A stretch of 64,000 nucleotides of DNA. It comes from Mycolicibacter senuensis (lineage in GTDB: Bacteria; Actinomycetota; Actinomycetes; Mycobacteriales; Mycobacteriaceae). Below the pieces are notes generated by a model that saw only the letters and a list, made by a program, of their open reading frames with translations, had not been told where the DNA came from and did no database searches. A program made the position numbers and the translations under genes. Positions 11,061 through 20,616 of this stretch are shown here, in pieces (position 1 is the first letter of the stretch; the number at the start of each line of letters is the position of its first letter). The stretch is taken from positions 107,561 through 171,560 of the forward strand of contig NZ_LQPS01000025.1 in NCBI RefSeq assembly GCF_002101885.1, in the 5' to 3' direction.

Positions 11061-12401
11061 ATGGTCGACAACAATCCGGGGCCGGTGCTGCCGAGGTCCA
11101 CGCTCGATCTGCTGAGCGCGGTCCCGGACACCCTGCTGCGCAGGTTGAAGCACTACTCGGGCCGCCTGGCCACCGAGGCCGTCTCGGCGATGGGTGACCG
11201 GTTGTCGTTCTTCGGCGACCTGGAGGCCTCCCAGCGCGCCAGCGTCGCCCTGGTGGTGCAGGCGGCGGTGGTCAACTTCGCCGAGTGGATGCACGACCCG
11301 CACAGCAATGTCAGCCACACCGCGCAGGCGTTCGAGTTGGTGCCCCAGGACCTGACGCGGCATATCGCGCTGCGCCACACCGTGGACATGGTGCGGGTGA
11401 CCATGGAGTTCTTCGAAGAGGTCGTGCCGATGCTGGCCCGCTCCGAGGAGCAGGTGACCGCACTGACGGTGGGCATCCTCAAGTACAGCCGCGACCTGGC
11501 GTTCACCGCCGCCTCGGCCTACGCGGACGCCGCCGAGGCTCGCGGCACCTGGGACTCCCGGATGGAAGCCAGCGTGGTCGACGCCGTGGTGCGCGGCGAC
11601 ACCGGGCCGGAGCTACTGAGCCGCGCAGCGGCGCTGAACTGGGACACCAACGCCCCGGCCACGGTCGTGGTGGGCACCGCGCCGCCCGGCCCGGACGCTC
11701 CCCCGCAAGCGGGAGGTGCCCCCATCTCCGGCCAGAAGGCCAGCCAGGACGTCCGCGACGTCGCCGAGCGCCACGGCCGCGCCGCGCTGACCGACGTGCA
11801 CGGCACCTGGTTGGTGGCGATCGTGTCCGGCCCGCTGTCGCCGACGCAGAAGTTCCTCGCGGATCTGCTCGCGGCGTTCTCCGACGGGCCGGTGGTGATC
11901 GGCCCGACCGCGCCGAGCCTGACCGCGGCCTACCACAGCGCCAGCGAGGCGATCTCGGGGATGAATGCCGTGGTCGGCTGGACCGGGGCGCCACGGCCTG
12001 TGCTGGCCCGCGAACTGCTGCCCGAGCGCGCCCTGATCGGGGACGCCTCGGCGATCGCGGCCCTGCACACCGACGTGATGCGGCCGTTGGCCGAGGCCGG
12101 ACCGGCACTGACCGAGACGCTGGACGCCTATCTGGACTGTGGCGGCGCGATCGAGGCGTGCTCCCGCAAGTTGTTCGTTCATCCAAATACCGTCCGCTAC
12201 CGACTCAAGCGGATCGCCGACTTCACCGGACGTGATCCCACCCAGCCGCGCGACGCCTACGTGTTGCGGGTCGCCGCCACGGTGGGCCGGCTGGCCAATC
12301 AGGCGCAGCATGCCAGCTTCAGCAGCGCGCCGGTGACCTATGCCACCCCGACCACGTCACCGACGCCCGGCCCCGCGGTCGACGAGCATCACGTCGGGTG
12401 A
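11061..12401 (+). CDS. mabR: MabR, mycolic acid biosynthesis regulator (PucR/CdaR-type HTH)
   Basis: 446 residues. The C-terminal helix-turn-helix of the PucR/CdaR family is clear (CSRKLFVHPNTVRYRLKRI), after a long sensing region. In Mtb this gene (Rv2242) lies just before fabD, and MabR binds the FAS-II promoter; position and similarity support the name. It is about 30 residues longer than the Mtb protein (recalled as 414). The extra length is mostly in the C-terminal tail (ATPTTSPTPGPAVDEHHVG) and in a Pro/Gly linker at about residues 210-228 encoded by a palindromic repeat element (11697-11723). Confidence 0.9.
   Translation: MVDNNPGPVLPRSTLDLLSAVPDTLLRRLKHYSGRLATEAVSAMGDRLSFFGDLEASQRASVALVVQAAVVNFAEWMHDPHSNVSHTAQAFELVPQDLTRHIALRHTVDMVRVTMEFFEEVVPMLARSEEQVTALTVGILKYSRDLAFTAASAYADAAEARGTWDSRMEASVVDAVVRGDTGPELLSRAAALNWDTNAPATVVVGTAPPGPDAPPQAGGAPISGQKASQDVRDVAERHGRAALTDVHGTWLVAIVSGPLSPTQKFLADLLAAFSDGPVVIGPTAPSLTAAYHSASEAISGMNAVVGWTGAPRPVLARELLPERALIGDASAIAALHTDVMRPLAEAGPALTETLDAYLDCGGAIEACSRKLFVHPNTVRYRLKRIADFTGRDPTQPRDAYVLRVAATVGRLANQAQHASFSSAPVTYATPTTSPTPGPAVDEHHVG
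11697..11723 (+). repeat. Palindromic dispersed-type repeat inside mabR
   Basis: The 27 bases begin GCTCCCCCGCAAGCGGGAGG and end in a C-run; they fold as a stem (CTCCC-C-CGC / GCG-GGAG) around AA. I recognise this as a short palindromic element frequent between genes in mycobacteria, but I could not search for it. Here it is in frame and encodes part of a Pro/Gly linker between the conserved sensing and C-terminal regions. Confidence 0.55.
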
Positions 12402-12404
12402 GCG

Positions 12405-12447
12405 CGGCACGGTCCGGCGGCGCCGGGACGGCGCCGTCGACGTGCCG
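12405..12447 (+). terminator. Nested GC hairpin after mabR
   Basis: Outer arms CGGCACG (12405-12411) and CGTGCCG (12441-12447) enclose a perfect inner hairpin GGCGCC-gggac-GGCGCC (12419-12435). It starts 4 nt after the mabR stop. There is no T-run, as usual for mycobacterial hairpin terminators. It would separate mabR from the fabD promoter. Confidence 0.5.
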
Positions 12448-12498
12448 TCGACCAGGCAGTTGTCGCAGGACGGTATCGAACATGTCGCATCGGATAGC

Positions 12499-12524
12499 TG
12501 TTTTGTAGGACTTCCACAAAAACA
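12499..12524 (+). promoter_or_regulatory. Candidate operator/promoter element upstream of fabD
   Basis: An AT-rich imperfect inverted repeat (TGTTTTGT at 12499-12506 and ACAAAAACA at 12516-12524) stands about 65 bp before the GTG of fabD, in an otherwise GC-rich sequence. MabR is known to bind the FAS-II promoter in Mtb and M. smegmatis; this is the best-looking site, though the actual consensus was not checked. Confidence 0.4.
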
Positions 12525-12587
12525 TAAGACAATGTTCATAATCTAGGACATCCTGCAAAGTGCGCTTCACAATGTTCTCTTAAAGAC

Positions 12588-13511
12588 GTGATTGCGTTGC
12601 TCGCTCCCGGACAGGGATCCCAGACCCCCGGCATGCTGTCGCCGTGGCTGGAACTGGCCGATTCCGGCGACGTCCGGGCCCAGTTGACCGCCTGGTCGGA
12701 GATCAGCGGCCTGGACCTGGTCGCGCTTGGCACCACCGCAACCGCCGAGGAGATCACCGACACGGCGGTCACCCAGCCACTGGTGGTGGCGGCGACCCTG
12801 CTGGCCCACGGCGAACTGGCCAAGCGCAACAACGGCTCCCTGACCAGCGGTGACGTCGTGGTGGCCGGCCACTCCGTCGGCGAGATCGCCGCCTACGCCA
12901 TCGCCGGCGTGATCTCCCCCGACGACGCCGTCATGCTGGCCGCCACCCGCGGCCGCGAGATGGCCAAGGCCTGTGCGCTCGAACCGACCGGCATGGCGGC
13001 CGTGCTGGGCGGCGACGAAGCCGAGGTGCTGACCCGTCTCGAGCAGCTCGACCTGACCCCCGCCAACCGCAACGCCGCGGGGCAGATCGTGGCCGCCGGC
13101 CCGCTGCCCGCACTGGACAAGCTCGCCGAGGACCCACCCGCCAAGGCGCGGGTGCGTAGGCTGGCGACCGCGGGGGCCTTCCACACTCAGTACATGGCCC
13201 CGGCCCTGGAGGCCTACTCCGCCGCGGCGGCCCGGGTCACCACGAACGAACCGACCGCCACCCTGTTGTCCAACCGCGACGGGCAACCGGTGACCACGGC
13301 GGCCGCGGCGATGGACCAGCTGGTCGCCCAGCTGACCCGGCCGGTGCGCTGGGACCTGTGCACCGAGACGCTCCGCACCCGGGAGGTCACGGCGATCGTG
13401 GAGTTCCCGCCCGCGGGAACGCTGGCCGGGATCGCCAAACGCGAACTTCGGGGGACCCCGACGCACGCCGTCAAGTCCCCCGCGGATCTGGACGGGCTCC
13501 CCGAGTTCTAA
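12588..13511 (+). CDS. fabD: Malonyl-CoA:ACP transacylase
   Basis: 307 residues from GTG 12588. The N-terminal APGQGSQTPGM and the nucleophile elbow GHSVGE (Ser96) are typical, with the catalytic His in AGAFHTQYM. FabD loads malonate from CoA onto AcpM for FAS-II chain extension toward meromycolates. It is the first gene of the fabD-acpM-kasA-kasB-accD6 operon, with 91 bp before acpM. The 186-bp upstream gap holds the terminator-like hairpin and the candidate MabR operator. Confidence 0.96.
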   Translation: MIALLAPGQGSQTPGMLSPWLELADSGDVRAQLTAWSEISGLDLVALGTTATAEEITDTAVTQPLVVAATLLAHGELAKRNNGSLTSGDVVVAGHSVGEIAAYAIAGVISPDDAVMLAATRGREMAKACALEPTGMAAVLGGDEAEVLTRLEQLDLTPANRNAAGQIVAAGPLPALDKLAEDPPAKARVRRLATAGAFHTQYMAPALEAYSAAAARVTTNEPTATLLSNRDGQPVTTAAAAMDQLVAQLTRPVRWDLCTETLRTREVTAIVEFPPAGTLAGIAKRELRGTPTHAVKSPADLDGLPEF

Positions 13512-13602
13512 CCCTTTTCAAGCCCGCTCCAACCTGCACAACCAGATACACGCAGTAGTCAAGCCGCACACCCCGTGCGGAACCAACCGAAGGGAACACA
13601 CT

Positions 13603-13902
13603 GTGCCTGCCAGCCAGGAAGAAATCATCGCCGGTCTCGCCGAGATCATCGAAGAGGTGACCGGTATCGAGCCGAGCGAGGTCACCGTCGAGAAGTCGTT
13701 CGTCGACGACCTGGACATCGACTCGCTGTCGATGGTGGAGATCGCCGTGCAGACCGAGGACAAGTACGGCGTGAAGATCCCCGACGAAGACCTCGCCGGT
13801 CTGCGCACCGTCGGCGACGTGGTCGGCTACATCCAGAAGCTGGAGGCCGAGAACCCCGAGGCCGCCGCGGCCCTGCGCGAGAAGTTCGGTTCGGAGAGCT
13901 AA
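13603..13902 (+). CDS. acpM: Meromycolate extension acyl carrier protein
   Basis: 99 residues from GTG 13603. The phosphopantetheine site is Ser41 in DDLDIDSLSMVE. The core is almost the same as Mtb AcpM, but the Mtb protein (115 residues) has a longer C-terminal tail; this one stops soon after AAALREKFGSES. AcpM carries the growing acyl chain in FAS-II. The stop (TAA 13900-13902) abuts the kasA GTG with no spacer, so the two are translationally coupled. Confidence 0.95.
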   Translation: MPASQEEIIAGLAEIIEEVTGIEPSEVTVEKSFVDDLDIDSLSMVEIAVQTEDKYGVKIPDEDLAGLRTVGDVVGYIQKLEAENPEAAAALREKFGSES

Positions 13903-15162
13903 GTGTCGAAGCCCGCTGCTCCTTCAACGGCCAACGGCGGTTACCCCAATGTGGTGGTAACCGCCGTTGAGGCCACCACTTCAATCGGGGCGGACGTCGA
14001 GAGCACGTGGAAGGGCCTGCTGGCCGGCGAGAGCGGGATCCACGTCCTCGAGGACGACTTCGTCAGCAAATGGGATCTGCCGGTCAAGATCGGCGGGCAC
14101 CTGAAAGACCCGGTCGACGACCACATGGGCCGGCTGGACCTGCGACGGATGTCCTATGTCCAGCGGATGGCCAAGCTGCTCTCCGGGCGGTTGTGGGAGA
14201 ACGCCGGTTCTCCCGACGTCGACCCGGACCGGTTCGCCGTCGTCGTCGGCACCGGCCTGGGTGGCGGCGAGAAGATCGTCGAGACCTACGACCTGATGAA
14301 CGAGGGCGGCCCCCGCAAGGTGTCGCCGTTGGCCGTGCAGATGATCATGCCCAACGGTGCCGCCGCGGTGGTCGGGCTGCAGCTCGGCGCCCGGGCCGGG
14401 GTCATGACCCCGGTCTCGGCCTGCTCGTCGGGATCCGAGGCGATCGCCCACGCTTGGCGCCAGATCGTCATGGGTGACGCGGACTTCGCCGTCTGCGGCG
14501 GGGTCGAGGGCGGCATCGAGGCGCTGCCGATCGCGACGTTCTCGATGATGCGCGCGATGTCGACCCGCAACGACGAGCCCGAGAAGGCGTCGCGGCCGTT
14601 CGACAAGGACCGCGACGGGTTCGTGTTCGGCGAGGCCGGTGCGATGATGATCATCGAGACCGAGGAGCACGCCAAGGCTCGCGGCGCCAAGCCGCTGGCC
14701 CGGCTGATGGGCGCCGGCATCACCTCGGACGCCTACCACATGGTGGCGCCCGGACCGGACGGCAAGCGGGCCGGGCGGGCGATGACGCGGTCGCTGGAGT
14801 TGGCGGGCCTGTCCGCCAAGGACGTCGACCACATCAACGCGCATGGCACGGCTACTCCGATCGGTGACACCGCGGAGGCGAACGCGATCCGGGAAGCCGG
14901 CTGCGAGCACGCCGCGGTGTACGCACCCAAGTCGGCACTCGGCCACTCCATCGGAGCGGTCGGCGCGCTGGAATCGGTGCTGACGGTGCTCTCGCTGCGG
15001 GACGGGGTCATCCCCCCGACGCTGAACTACGAGACCCCGGACCCCGAGATCGGCCTCGACATCGTCGCCGGCGAGCCTCGGTACGGCGACTACAAGTACG
15101 CCATCAACAACTCATTCGGTTTCGGTGGGCACAACGTCGCGCTCGCCTTCGGGCGGTACTGA
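13903..15162 (+). CDS. kasA: 3-oxoacyl-ACP synthase KasA
   Basis: 419 residues from GTG 13903 (Mtb KasA 416). The catalytic Cys174 is in SACSSGSEA, with the two His residues in [11 protein letters not shown] and ALGHSIGA. KasA carries out the condensing step of FAS-II and is the target of thiolactomycin and related drugs. It follows acpM directly. The next gene, kasB, is its paralog and starts 34 bp after the stop. Confidence 0.96.
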   Translation: MSKPAAPSTANGGYPNVVVTAVEATTSIGADVESTWKGLLAGESGIHVLEDDFVSKWDLPVKIGGHLKDPVDDHMGRLDLRRMSYVQRMAKLLSGRLWENAGSPDVDPDRFAVVVGTGLGGGEKIVETYDLMNEGGPRKVSPLAVQMIMPNGAAAVVGLQLGARAGVMTPVSACSSGSEAIAHAWRQIVMGDADFAVCGGVEGGIEALPIATFSMMRAMSTRNDEPEKASRPFDKDRDGFVFGEAGAMMIIETEEHAKARGAKPLARLMGAGITSDAYHMVAPGPDGKRAGRAMTRSLELAGLSAKDVDHINAHGTATPIGDTAEANAIREAGCEHAAVYAPKSALGHSIGAVGALESVLTVLSLRDGVIPPTLNYETPDPEIGLDIVAGEPRYGDYKYAINNSFGFGGHNVALAFGRY

Positions 15163-15195
15163 CCCAGTACCACGGGAGGGGAGTTCGCAACAGCC

Positions 15196-16473
15196 ATGTC
15201 AACGCAGACCCAGTTGACTACGGGGAATGGTTTCCCCAACGTCGTCGTCACCGGTTTTGCCATGACGACCGCTCTGGCCGCCGACGCAGAAGCCACGTGG
15301 AAGGCTCTGCTCGACGGCCAGAGCGGCATTCGTACGCTCACTGACCCGTTCGTCGAGGAATACGACCTACCGGTCCGCATCGGCGGGCGACTGATCGAGA
15401 CGCCCGAGGCATTCGATGAGGGGCTGAACCGAACCGAGCTGCGTCGGCTGTCCTACCTGCAGAAGCTGTCCACCGTGATCAGCCGGCGGGCCTGGAAGAA
15501 CGCCGGCTCACCCGAAGTCGACAGCCGTCGGCTGCTGGTGTCCATCGGCACCGGGATGGGCTCTTCCGAGGAGCTCATCTGGGCCTACGACGGCATGCGA
15601 GAACGCGGTCTGAGAGCGGTCTCTCCGCTGACCGTGCAGAAGTACATGCCGAATGGTCCGGCTGCGGCCGTCGGGCTGGATCAGCACGCCAAGGCCGGGG
15701 TGATCACCCCGATCTCGGCGTGTGCGTCCGGCTCGGAGGGCATCGCCCACGCCTGGCAGCAGATCGTGCTCGGCGAGGCCGACATCGCGATCTGCGGTGG
15801 GGTGGAGACCCGGATCGAGGCGGTGCCGATCGCCGGATTCGCCCAGATGCGCATCGTGCTGTCCACCACCAACGACGACCCGCCCGGTGCCTGCCGCCCG
15901 TTCGACCGGGACCGCAACGGGTTCGTGTTCGGCGAGGGCGCGGCGCTGATGGTCATCGAGACCGAGGAGCACGCCAAGGCGCGCGGGGCCAACATCGTCG
16001 CACGCATCATGGGTGCCTCGATCACCTCGGACGGCTACCACATCGTCGCGCCGGACCCCGACGGGGCGAGCGCCGGCCGGGCGATGTCGCGGGCTATCGC
16101 GATCGCCGGCCTCTCACCCGGCGACATCAGCCACGTCAATGCGCACGCCACCGGAACCTCGGTGGGCGACGTCGCCGAGGGTCACGCCATCAACCTCGCC
16201 CTGGGCAAGGGCGGCGGCAGCGCCGCGGTGTACGCCCCGAAGGCCGCACTCGGCCACTCGGTCGGCGCGGTCGGCGCGGTGGAGTCCATCCTCACCGTGC
16301 TGGCACTGCGGGACCAGATCATTCCGCCGACCCTCAACCTGGCCAATCTCGACCCCGAGATCGACCTGGATGTGGTGGCCGACAAGCCACGCCCGGGTAA
16401 TTACCAGTACGCGATCAACAACTCGTTCGGATTCGGCGGGCACAACGTAGCGCTCGTCTTCGGCCGGTATTGA
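15196..16473 (+). CDS. kasB: 3-oxoacyl-ACP synthase KasB
   Basis: 425 residues from ATG 15196, behind the purine-rich RBS GGGAGGGGAG. The catalytic Cys176 is in SACASGSEG; the two His motifs are in [11 protein letters not shown] and ALGHSVGA. The protein is clearly paralogous to the adjacent KasA. In mycobacteria KasB extends meromycolates to full length and is needed for acid-fastness. It lies between kasA and accD6 in the same operon. Confidence 0.96.
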   Translation: MSTQTQLTTGNGFPNVVVTGFAMTTALAADAEATWKALLDGQSGIRTLTDPFVEEYDLPVRIGGRLIETPEAFDEGLNRTELRRLSYLQKLSTVISRRAWKNAGSPEVDSRRLLVSIGTGMGSSEELIWAYDGMRERGLRAVSPLTVQKYMPNGPAAAVGLDQHAKAGVITPISACASGSEGIAHAWQQIVLGEADIAICGGVETRIEAVPIAGFAQMRIVLSTTNDDPPGACRPFDRDRNGFVFGEGAALMVIETEEHAKARGANIVARIMGASITSDGYHIVAPDPDGASAGRAMSRAIAIAGLSPGDISHVNAHATGTSVGDVAEGHAINLALGKGGGSAAVYAPKAALGHSVGAVGAVESILTVLALRDQIIPPTLNLANLDPEIDLDVVADKPRPGNYQYAINNSFGFGGHNVALVFGRY

Positions 16474-16523
16474 CGGCCATCTGCGGACCGCAGCGAGACA
16501 AGATTCGATAAAGGAGAGGCGCG

Positions 16524-17945
16524 ATGACGACCATGGCTCCCGAAACGGTGGGCGAATCACTCGACCCGCGCGATCCCCTGCTGCGTCTGTCGACGTTCTT
16601 CGATGACGGCACCGTGGAACTGCTGCATGAGCGGGACCGTTCCGGTGTGCTCGCAGCCGGCGGCAACGTCAACGGGGTCCGCACCATCGCGTTCTGCACC
16701 GACGGCACCGTGATGGGCGGTGCGATGGGCATCGAGGGCTGCGATCACATCGTGAACGCCTACGACACCGCCATCGCCGAGCAGAGCCCGATCGTGGGCC
16801 TGTGGCACTCCGGCGGCGCCCGACTGGCCGAGGGCGTGCGGGCACTGCACGCAGTCGGCCGGGTCTTCGAGGCCATGATCCGGGCTTCCGGTTACGTCCC
16901 GCAGATCTCGGTGGTGGTCGGCTTCGCGGCCGGCGGTGCCGCGTACGGTCCGGCGCTGACCGACGTCATCGTGATGGCGCCGGAAGGACGGGTGTTCGTC
17001 ACCGGTCCCGACGTGGTGCGCAGCGTCACCGGTGAGGACGTCGACATGGCCGCCCTCGGCGGCCCCGACACCCACCACAAGAAGTCCGGCGTGTGCCACA
17101 TCGTCGCCGACGACGAACTCGACGCCTACGATCGGGGTCGCCGCCTGGTCGGATTGTTCTGCCAGCAAGGTCATTTCGACCGCAACAAGGCCGAAGCCGA
17201 GGAGATCGACCTGCACGCACTGCTGCCGGAGTCGGCACGGCGCGCCTACGACGTGCACCCGCTGGTGCAGGCGCTGCTCGACGCGGACACGGCCTTCGAC
17301 GAATTCCAGGCCAAGTGGGCGCCGTCGATGGTGGTCGGGCTGGGCCGGTTGTCGGGCCGCACCGTCGGTGTGCTGGCCAACAACCCGCTGCGGCTCGGCG
17401 GCTGCCTGAACTCCGAAAGCGCCGAGAAAGCGGCACGTTTCGTGCGGCTGTGCGACGCGTTCGGGATTCCGCTGATCGTGATCGTCGACGTGCCGGGTTA
17501 CCTGCCCGGCGTCGGCCAGGAGTGGGGCGGCGTGGTGCGCCGCGGCGCCAAGCTGCTGCACGCGTTCGGTGAGGCCACCGTCCCGCGGGTCACGCTGGTG
17601 ACCCGCAAGACCTACGGCGGGGCCTACATCGCGATGAACTCACGCTCGCTGGGCGCCACCAAGGTGTTCGCCTGGCCGGACGCCGAGGTCGCGGTGATGG
17701 GCGCCAAGGCCGCGGTCGGCATCCTGCACAAGAAGAAGCTGGCCGCCGCCGCCGACCACGAGCGCGACGCGCTGCACGAGGAGCTGGCGGCCGAGCACGA
17801 GCGGATCGCCGGCGGCGTGGACAGCGCCATCGACATCGGTGTGGTCGACGAGAAGATCGACCCGTCGCACACCCGCGGCAAGATCACCCAGGCACTGGCC
17901 GAGGCTCCGGCGCGCCGCGGCCGCCACAAGAACATCCCGCTGTAG
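16524..17945 (+). CDS. accD6: Acetyl/propionyl-CoA carboxylase beta subunit AccD6
   Basis: 473 residues from ATG 16524 with RBS AAAGGAGAGG. The carboxyltransferase fold is seen in WHSGGARLAEG, the oxyanion-hole glycine stretch GFAAGGAAYGPA, and C-terminal VDVPGYLPGVGQEWGG and TYGGAYIAMNSR. With AccA3 it makes malonyl-CoA for FabD and FAS-II. It is the last gene of the fabD operon. A nested hairpin repeat follows at 17957 and may end the transcript. Confidence 0.95.
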   Translation: MTTMAPETVGESLDPRDPLLRLSTFFDDGTVELLHERDRSGVLAAGGNVNGVRTIAFCTDGTVMGGAMGIEGCDHIVNAYDTAIAEQSPIVGLWHSGGARLAEGVRALHAVGRVFEAMIRASGYVPQISVVVGFAAGGAAYGPALTDVIVMAPEGRVFVTGPDVVRSVTGEDVDMAALGGPDTHHKKSGVCHIVADDELDAYDRGRRLVGLFCQQGHFDRNKAEAEEIDLHALLPESARRAYDVHPLVQALLDADTAFDEFQAKWAPSMVVGLGRLSGRTVGVLANNPLRLGGCLNSESAEKAARFVRLCDAFGIPLIVIVDVPGYLPGVGQEWGGVVRRGAKLLHAFGEATVPRVTLVTRKTYGGAYIAMNSRSLGATKVFAWPDAEVAVMGAKAAVGILHKKKLAAAADHERDALHEELAAEHERIAGGVDSAIDIGVVDEKIDPSHTRGKITQALAEAPARRGRHKNIPL

Positions 17946-17956
17946 CCCGTTATCCC

Positions 17957-18019
17957 CGCGAGCGTGCGTGTTTGCACCGCGACACGCCGTCCTTCGGCGT
18001 ACAACTGCGCACGATCGCG
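17957..18019 (+). repeat. Nested hairpin intergenic element, copy 1 (possible terminator of the FAS-II operon)
   Basis: Outer arms CGCGAGCGTGCG (17957-17968) and TGCGCACGATCGCG (18006-18019) flank a perfect inner hairpin ACGCCG-tcctt-CGGCGT (17984-18000). A sequence of the same plan and largely the same bases lies at 55495-55554. Such elements recur in mycobacterial intergenic regions as I remember; no search was possible. Confidence 0.6.
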
Positions 18020-18081
18020 CCAGCAGCAAATGAGCACGAATCGCCATCCGCCGGCCGATATCTGGCGAATACTCCATTCCC

Positions 18082-20610
18082 ATGGAGTCATTCGACGAGA
18101 CAACGCACGTCAACCCCGGCGAGTCCGACGCCGATGACGGCCGACCTCGCGCAATGCTGCGACGACGCCAGGTACTGGGCGGCCTAGCCGCTCTGGGGGT
18201 GGGCGGTGCCGGCGCCGCGGCGCTGGCCGGCTGCGAAGGCAAAGGCAGCGGCGGTGTGGCTGCCGGCGCACCGGGCTATGGCACCGGGATCAACGACGGG
18301 TTCAACGGCAAGATCGAACTCGACGTGCGCGATTCGCAGCCCGACTGGGGCCCATTCGAGCTCAAGCATGCTCCCCAGGACGCACCCAATGTGCTGGTGG
18401 TGCTCTACGACGACACCGGGATGGCGGCGTGGTCACCCTATGGCGGGGCCATCGACATGCCCGTCATGCAGCGCCTTGCCGACAACGGCCTGACCTACTC
18501 GCAGTGGCACACCACCGCGCTGTGTTCACCGACTCGGTCCTGCTTTCTGACCGGTCGCAACCACCACGTGAACCGCTTCGCCTCGATCACCGAGGGATCC
18601 GACGGCTTCCCCGGCGCGGCGGCCCGCCTGCCCGCTCAATGCGCGACGGTCGGGCAGCTGCTTCAGGACAATGGGTACAGCACGTTCTGGGTGGGCAAGA
18701 ACCACAATGTGCCCGAGGAGGATGTCTCCAGCGGAGGCAGCAAATCAGAGTGGCCGCTGCAGAAGGGCTTCGACCGGTTCTACGGGTTTCTCGGCGGTGA
18801 GACCAACCAGTGGTACCCGGATCTGGTGGAGGACAACAGGTTCATCGAACAGCCCTATAGCCCCGAAGACGGCTACCACCTGTCCAAGGACCTCGCCGAC
18901 AACGCGATTCGGATGCTGCGCGATCAACGGTCCAGCAATCCGTCCAAGCCCTGGTACATGTGGTTCTGCCCGGGAGCCAATCATGCGCCGCACCACAGCC
19001 CGACCGAGTACGCCGAGAAGTACCGCGGCAGGTTCGATGACGGTTACGAGGCTTATCGGGAATGGGTGTTGGCCCGGATGATCGACAAGGGGATCATGCC
19101 CGAAGGCACCCAGCTGACGCCGCTGAATCCCCTTCCCGACGACGTCGCCGCACCGGTGGATGCCGTGCGGCCGTGGGATTCTCTCAACGCCGACGAGAAG
19201 CGGCTATTCTCCCGGATGGCTGAGGTCTTCGCCGGGTTCTCCGAATACACCGATGCCCAGGTGGGCCGGATCGTCGATTACCTCGAGCACACCGGCCAGT
19301 TGGACAATACGATCATCTTCTACTGCGCCGACAACGGCGCCTCGGGCGAAGGCTCCCCCAACGGCTCGGTCAACGAGAACAAGTTTTTCAACGGCTACCC
19401 CGACGAGCTGTCCGAGAATATGCGCTACCTCGATGTGCTGGGGACGCCCGACACCTACAACCACTACCCGACCGGTTGGGCCGCCGCGTTCTCCACACCG
19501 TTTCAGATGTTCAAACGCTACTCGCAGTTCTCCGGTGGCACTTGCGACCCCATGGTGATCCACTGGCCCGCAGGCATCAAGGCCAAAGGCCAAGTGCGCC
19601 ATCAATACCATCACGCCACCGATATCGTGCCGACGATCCTCGACGCGGCGGGAATCCCGACGCCGCAGGAGTACCGCGGCGTGAAGCAGTATCCGCTCAA
19701 CGGGGTGTCGATGCGCTACAGTTTCGACTCCTCCGATGCGCCCACCACCAAGAAACGGCAGTACTACGCCATGCTGGGCACTCGCGGGATCTGGGAGGAC
19801 GGCTGGAAGGCGTCAGCGCTGCACGCACCGATCAGCGGTAAAGGCCACTTCGATCAAGACCGGTGGGAGCTCTACCACGTCGATGAGGATCGCTCGGAAT
19901 CCACGAACGTCGCCGACAAGCATCCCGACAGACTCAGGTCGCTCATCGATACGTGGTTCGCGGAGGCCAAGGACAATTTCGTCCTGCCGCTGGATGACCG
20001 CACGGCAACCGACATGATCACCATCAGCCGGCCCCAGTTCGAACCGCCGCGGGAACGCTACACCTACTATCCGGACACCGCGCCCGTCCCGGAAGGCGTG
20101 GCGGCCGACATCCGCGGTCGGTCGTACAAGATCATCGCGAATGTCGATCTCGGCCGCGAAGCCCGGGGAGTGCTCTTCGCCCACGGATCCCGGTTCGGCG
20201 GGCATGTGCTGTTCATCAAGGACCGCAAGCTGCACTACGTGTACAACTTCCTCGGGATCAAGCCCGAACAGGAATTCGCCTCGCGGCAGCTGACGCCCGG
20301 CAAGCACACGCTCGGCATGGAGTTCGTCCGAAAAGAAGCCGGAAAGTATGGCGAATCAATGGGCACTACAACGCTTTACATTGACGGCAAGGCCGTCGAC
20401 ACGGGTCCGATGCGCGCCCAGGTAGGCAAGTTCACGCTCGCCGGCGACGGCCTGTGCGTCGGGTACGACAGCGGCGACAACGTCTCGGATCAATACCGGA
20501 ACCCCGGGACCTTCACCGGCGGGAGCATCCAAGCCGTCGTCATCGACGTCAGCCAGGAAGCCTTCATCGATCTGCAACGGGAAGCCGCGGCCGCACTCGC
20601 GCGCGACTGA
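18082..20610 (+). CDS. Tat-exported lipoprotein arylsulfatase (formylglycine type)
   Basis: 842 residues. The N-terminus has a twin-arginine motif (RRRQVLGG, 27-34) and a hydrophobic stretch ending in the lipobox LAGC (Cys51), so it is probably Tat-exported and lipid-anchored outside the membrane. Metal ligands Asp110-Asp111 (LYDD) precede the sulfatase signature CSPTR (Cys148), whose Cys must be turned into formylglycine; no maturase gene is in the window. The catalytic domain runs to about residue 620. The last 160 residues look like a beta-sandwich add-on. It lies at the left edge of the accessory block; the substrate is unknown. Confidence 0.9.
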   Translation: MESFDETTHVNPGESDADDGRPRAMLRRRQVLGGLAALGVGGAGAAALAGCEGKGSGGVAAGAPGYGTGINDGFNGKIELDVRDSQPDWGPFELKHAPQDAPNVLVVLYDDTGMAAWSPYGGAIDMPVMQRLADNGLTYSQWHTTALCSPTRSCFLTGRNHHVNRFASITEGSDGFPGAAARLPAQCATVGQLLQDNGYSTFWVGKNHNVPEEDVSSGGSKSEWPLQKGFDRFYGFLGGETNQWYPDLVEDNRFIEQPYSPEDGYHLSKDLADNAIRMLRDQRSSNPSKPWYMWFCPGANHAPHHSPTEYAEKYRGRFDDGYEAYREWVLARMIDKGIMPEGTQLTPLNPLPDDVAAPVDAVRPWDSLNADEKRLFSRMAEVFAGFSEYTDAQVGRIVDYLEHTGQLDNTIIFYCADNGASGEGSPNGSVNENKFFNGYPDELSENMRYLDVLGTPDTYNHYPTGWAAAFSTPFQMFKRYSQFSGGTCDPMVIHWPAGIKAKGQVRHQYHHATDIVPTILDAAGIPTPQEYRGVKQYPLNGVSMRYSFDSSDAPTTKKRQYYAMLGTRGIWEDGWKASALHAPISGKGHFDQDRWELYHVDEDRSESTNVADKHPDRLRSLIDTWFAEAKDNFVLPLDDRTATDMITISRPQFEPPRERYTYYPDTAPVPEGVAADIRGRSYKIIANVDLGREARGVLFAHGSRFGGHVLFIKDRKLHYVYNFLGIKPEQEFASRQLTPGKHTLGMEFVRKEAGKYGESMGTTTLYIDGKAVDTGPMRAQVGKFTLAGDGLCVGYDSGDNVSDQYRNPGTFTGGSIQAVVIDVSQEAFIDLQREAAAALARD

Positions 20611-20616
20611 GCGGGC

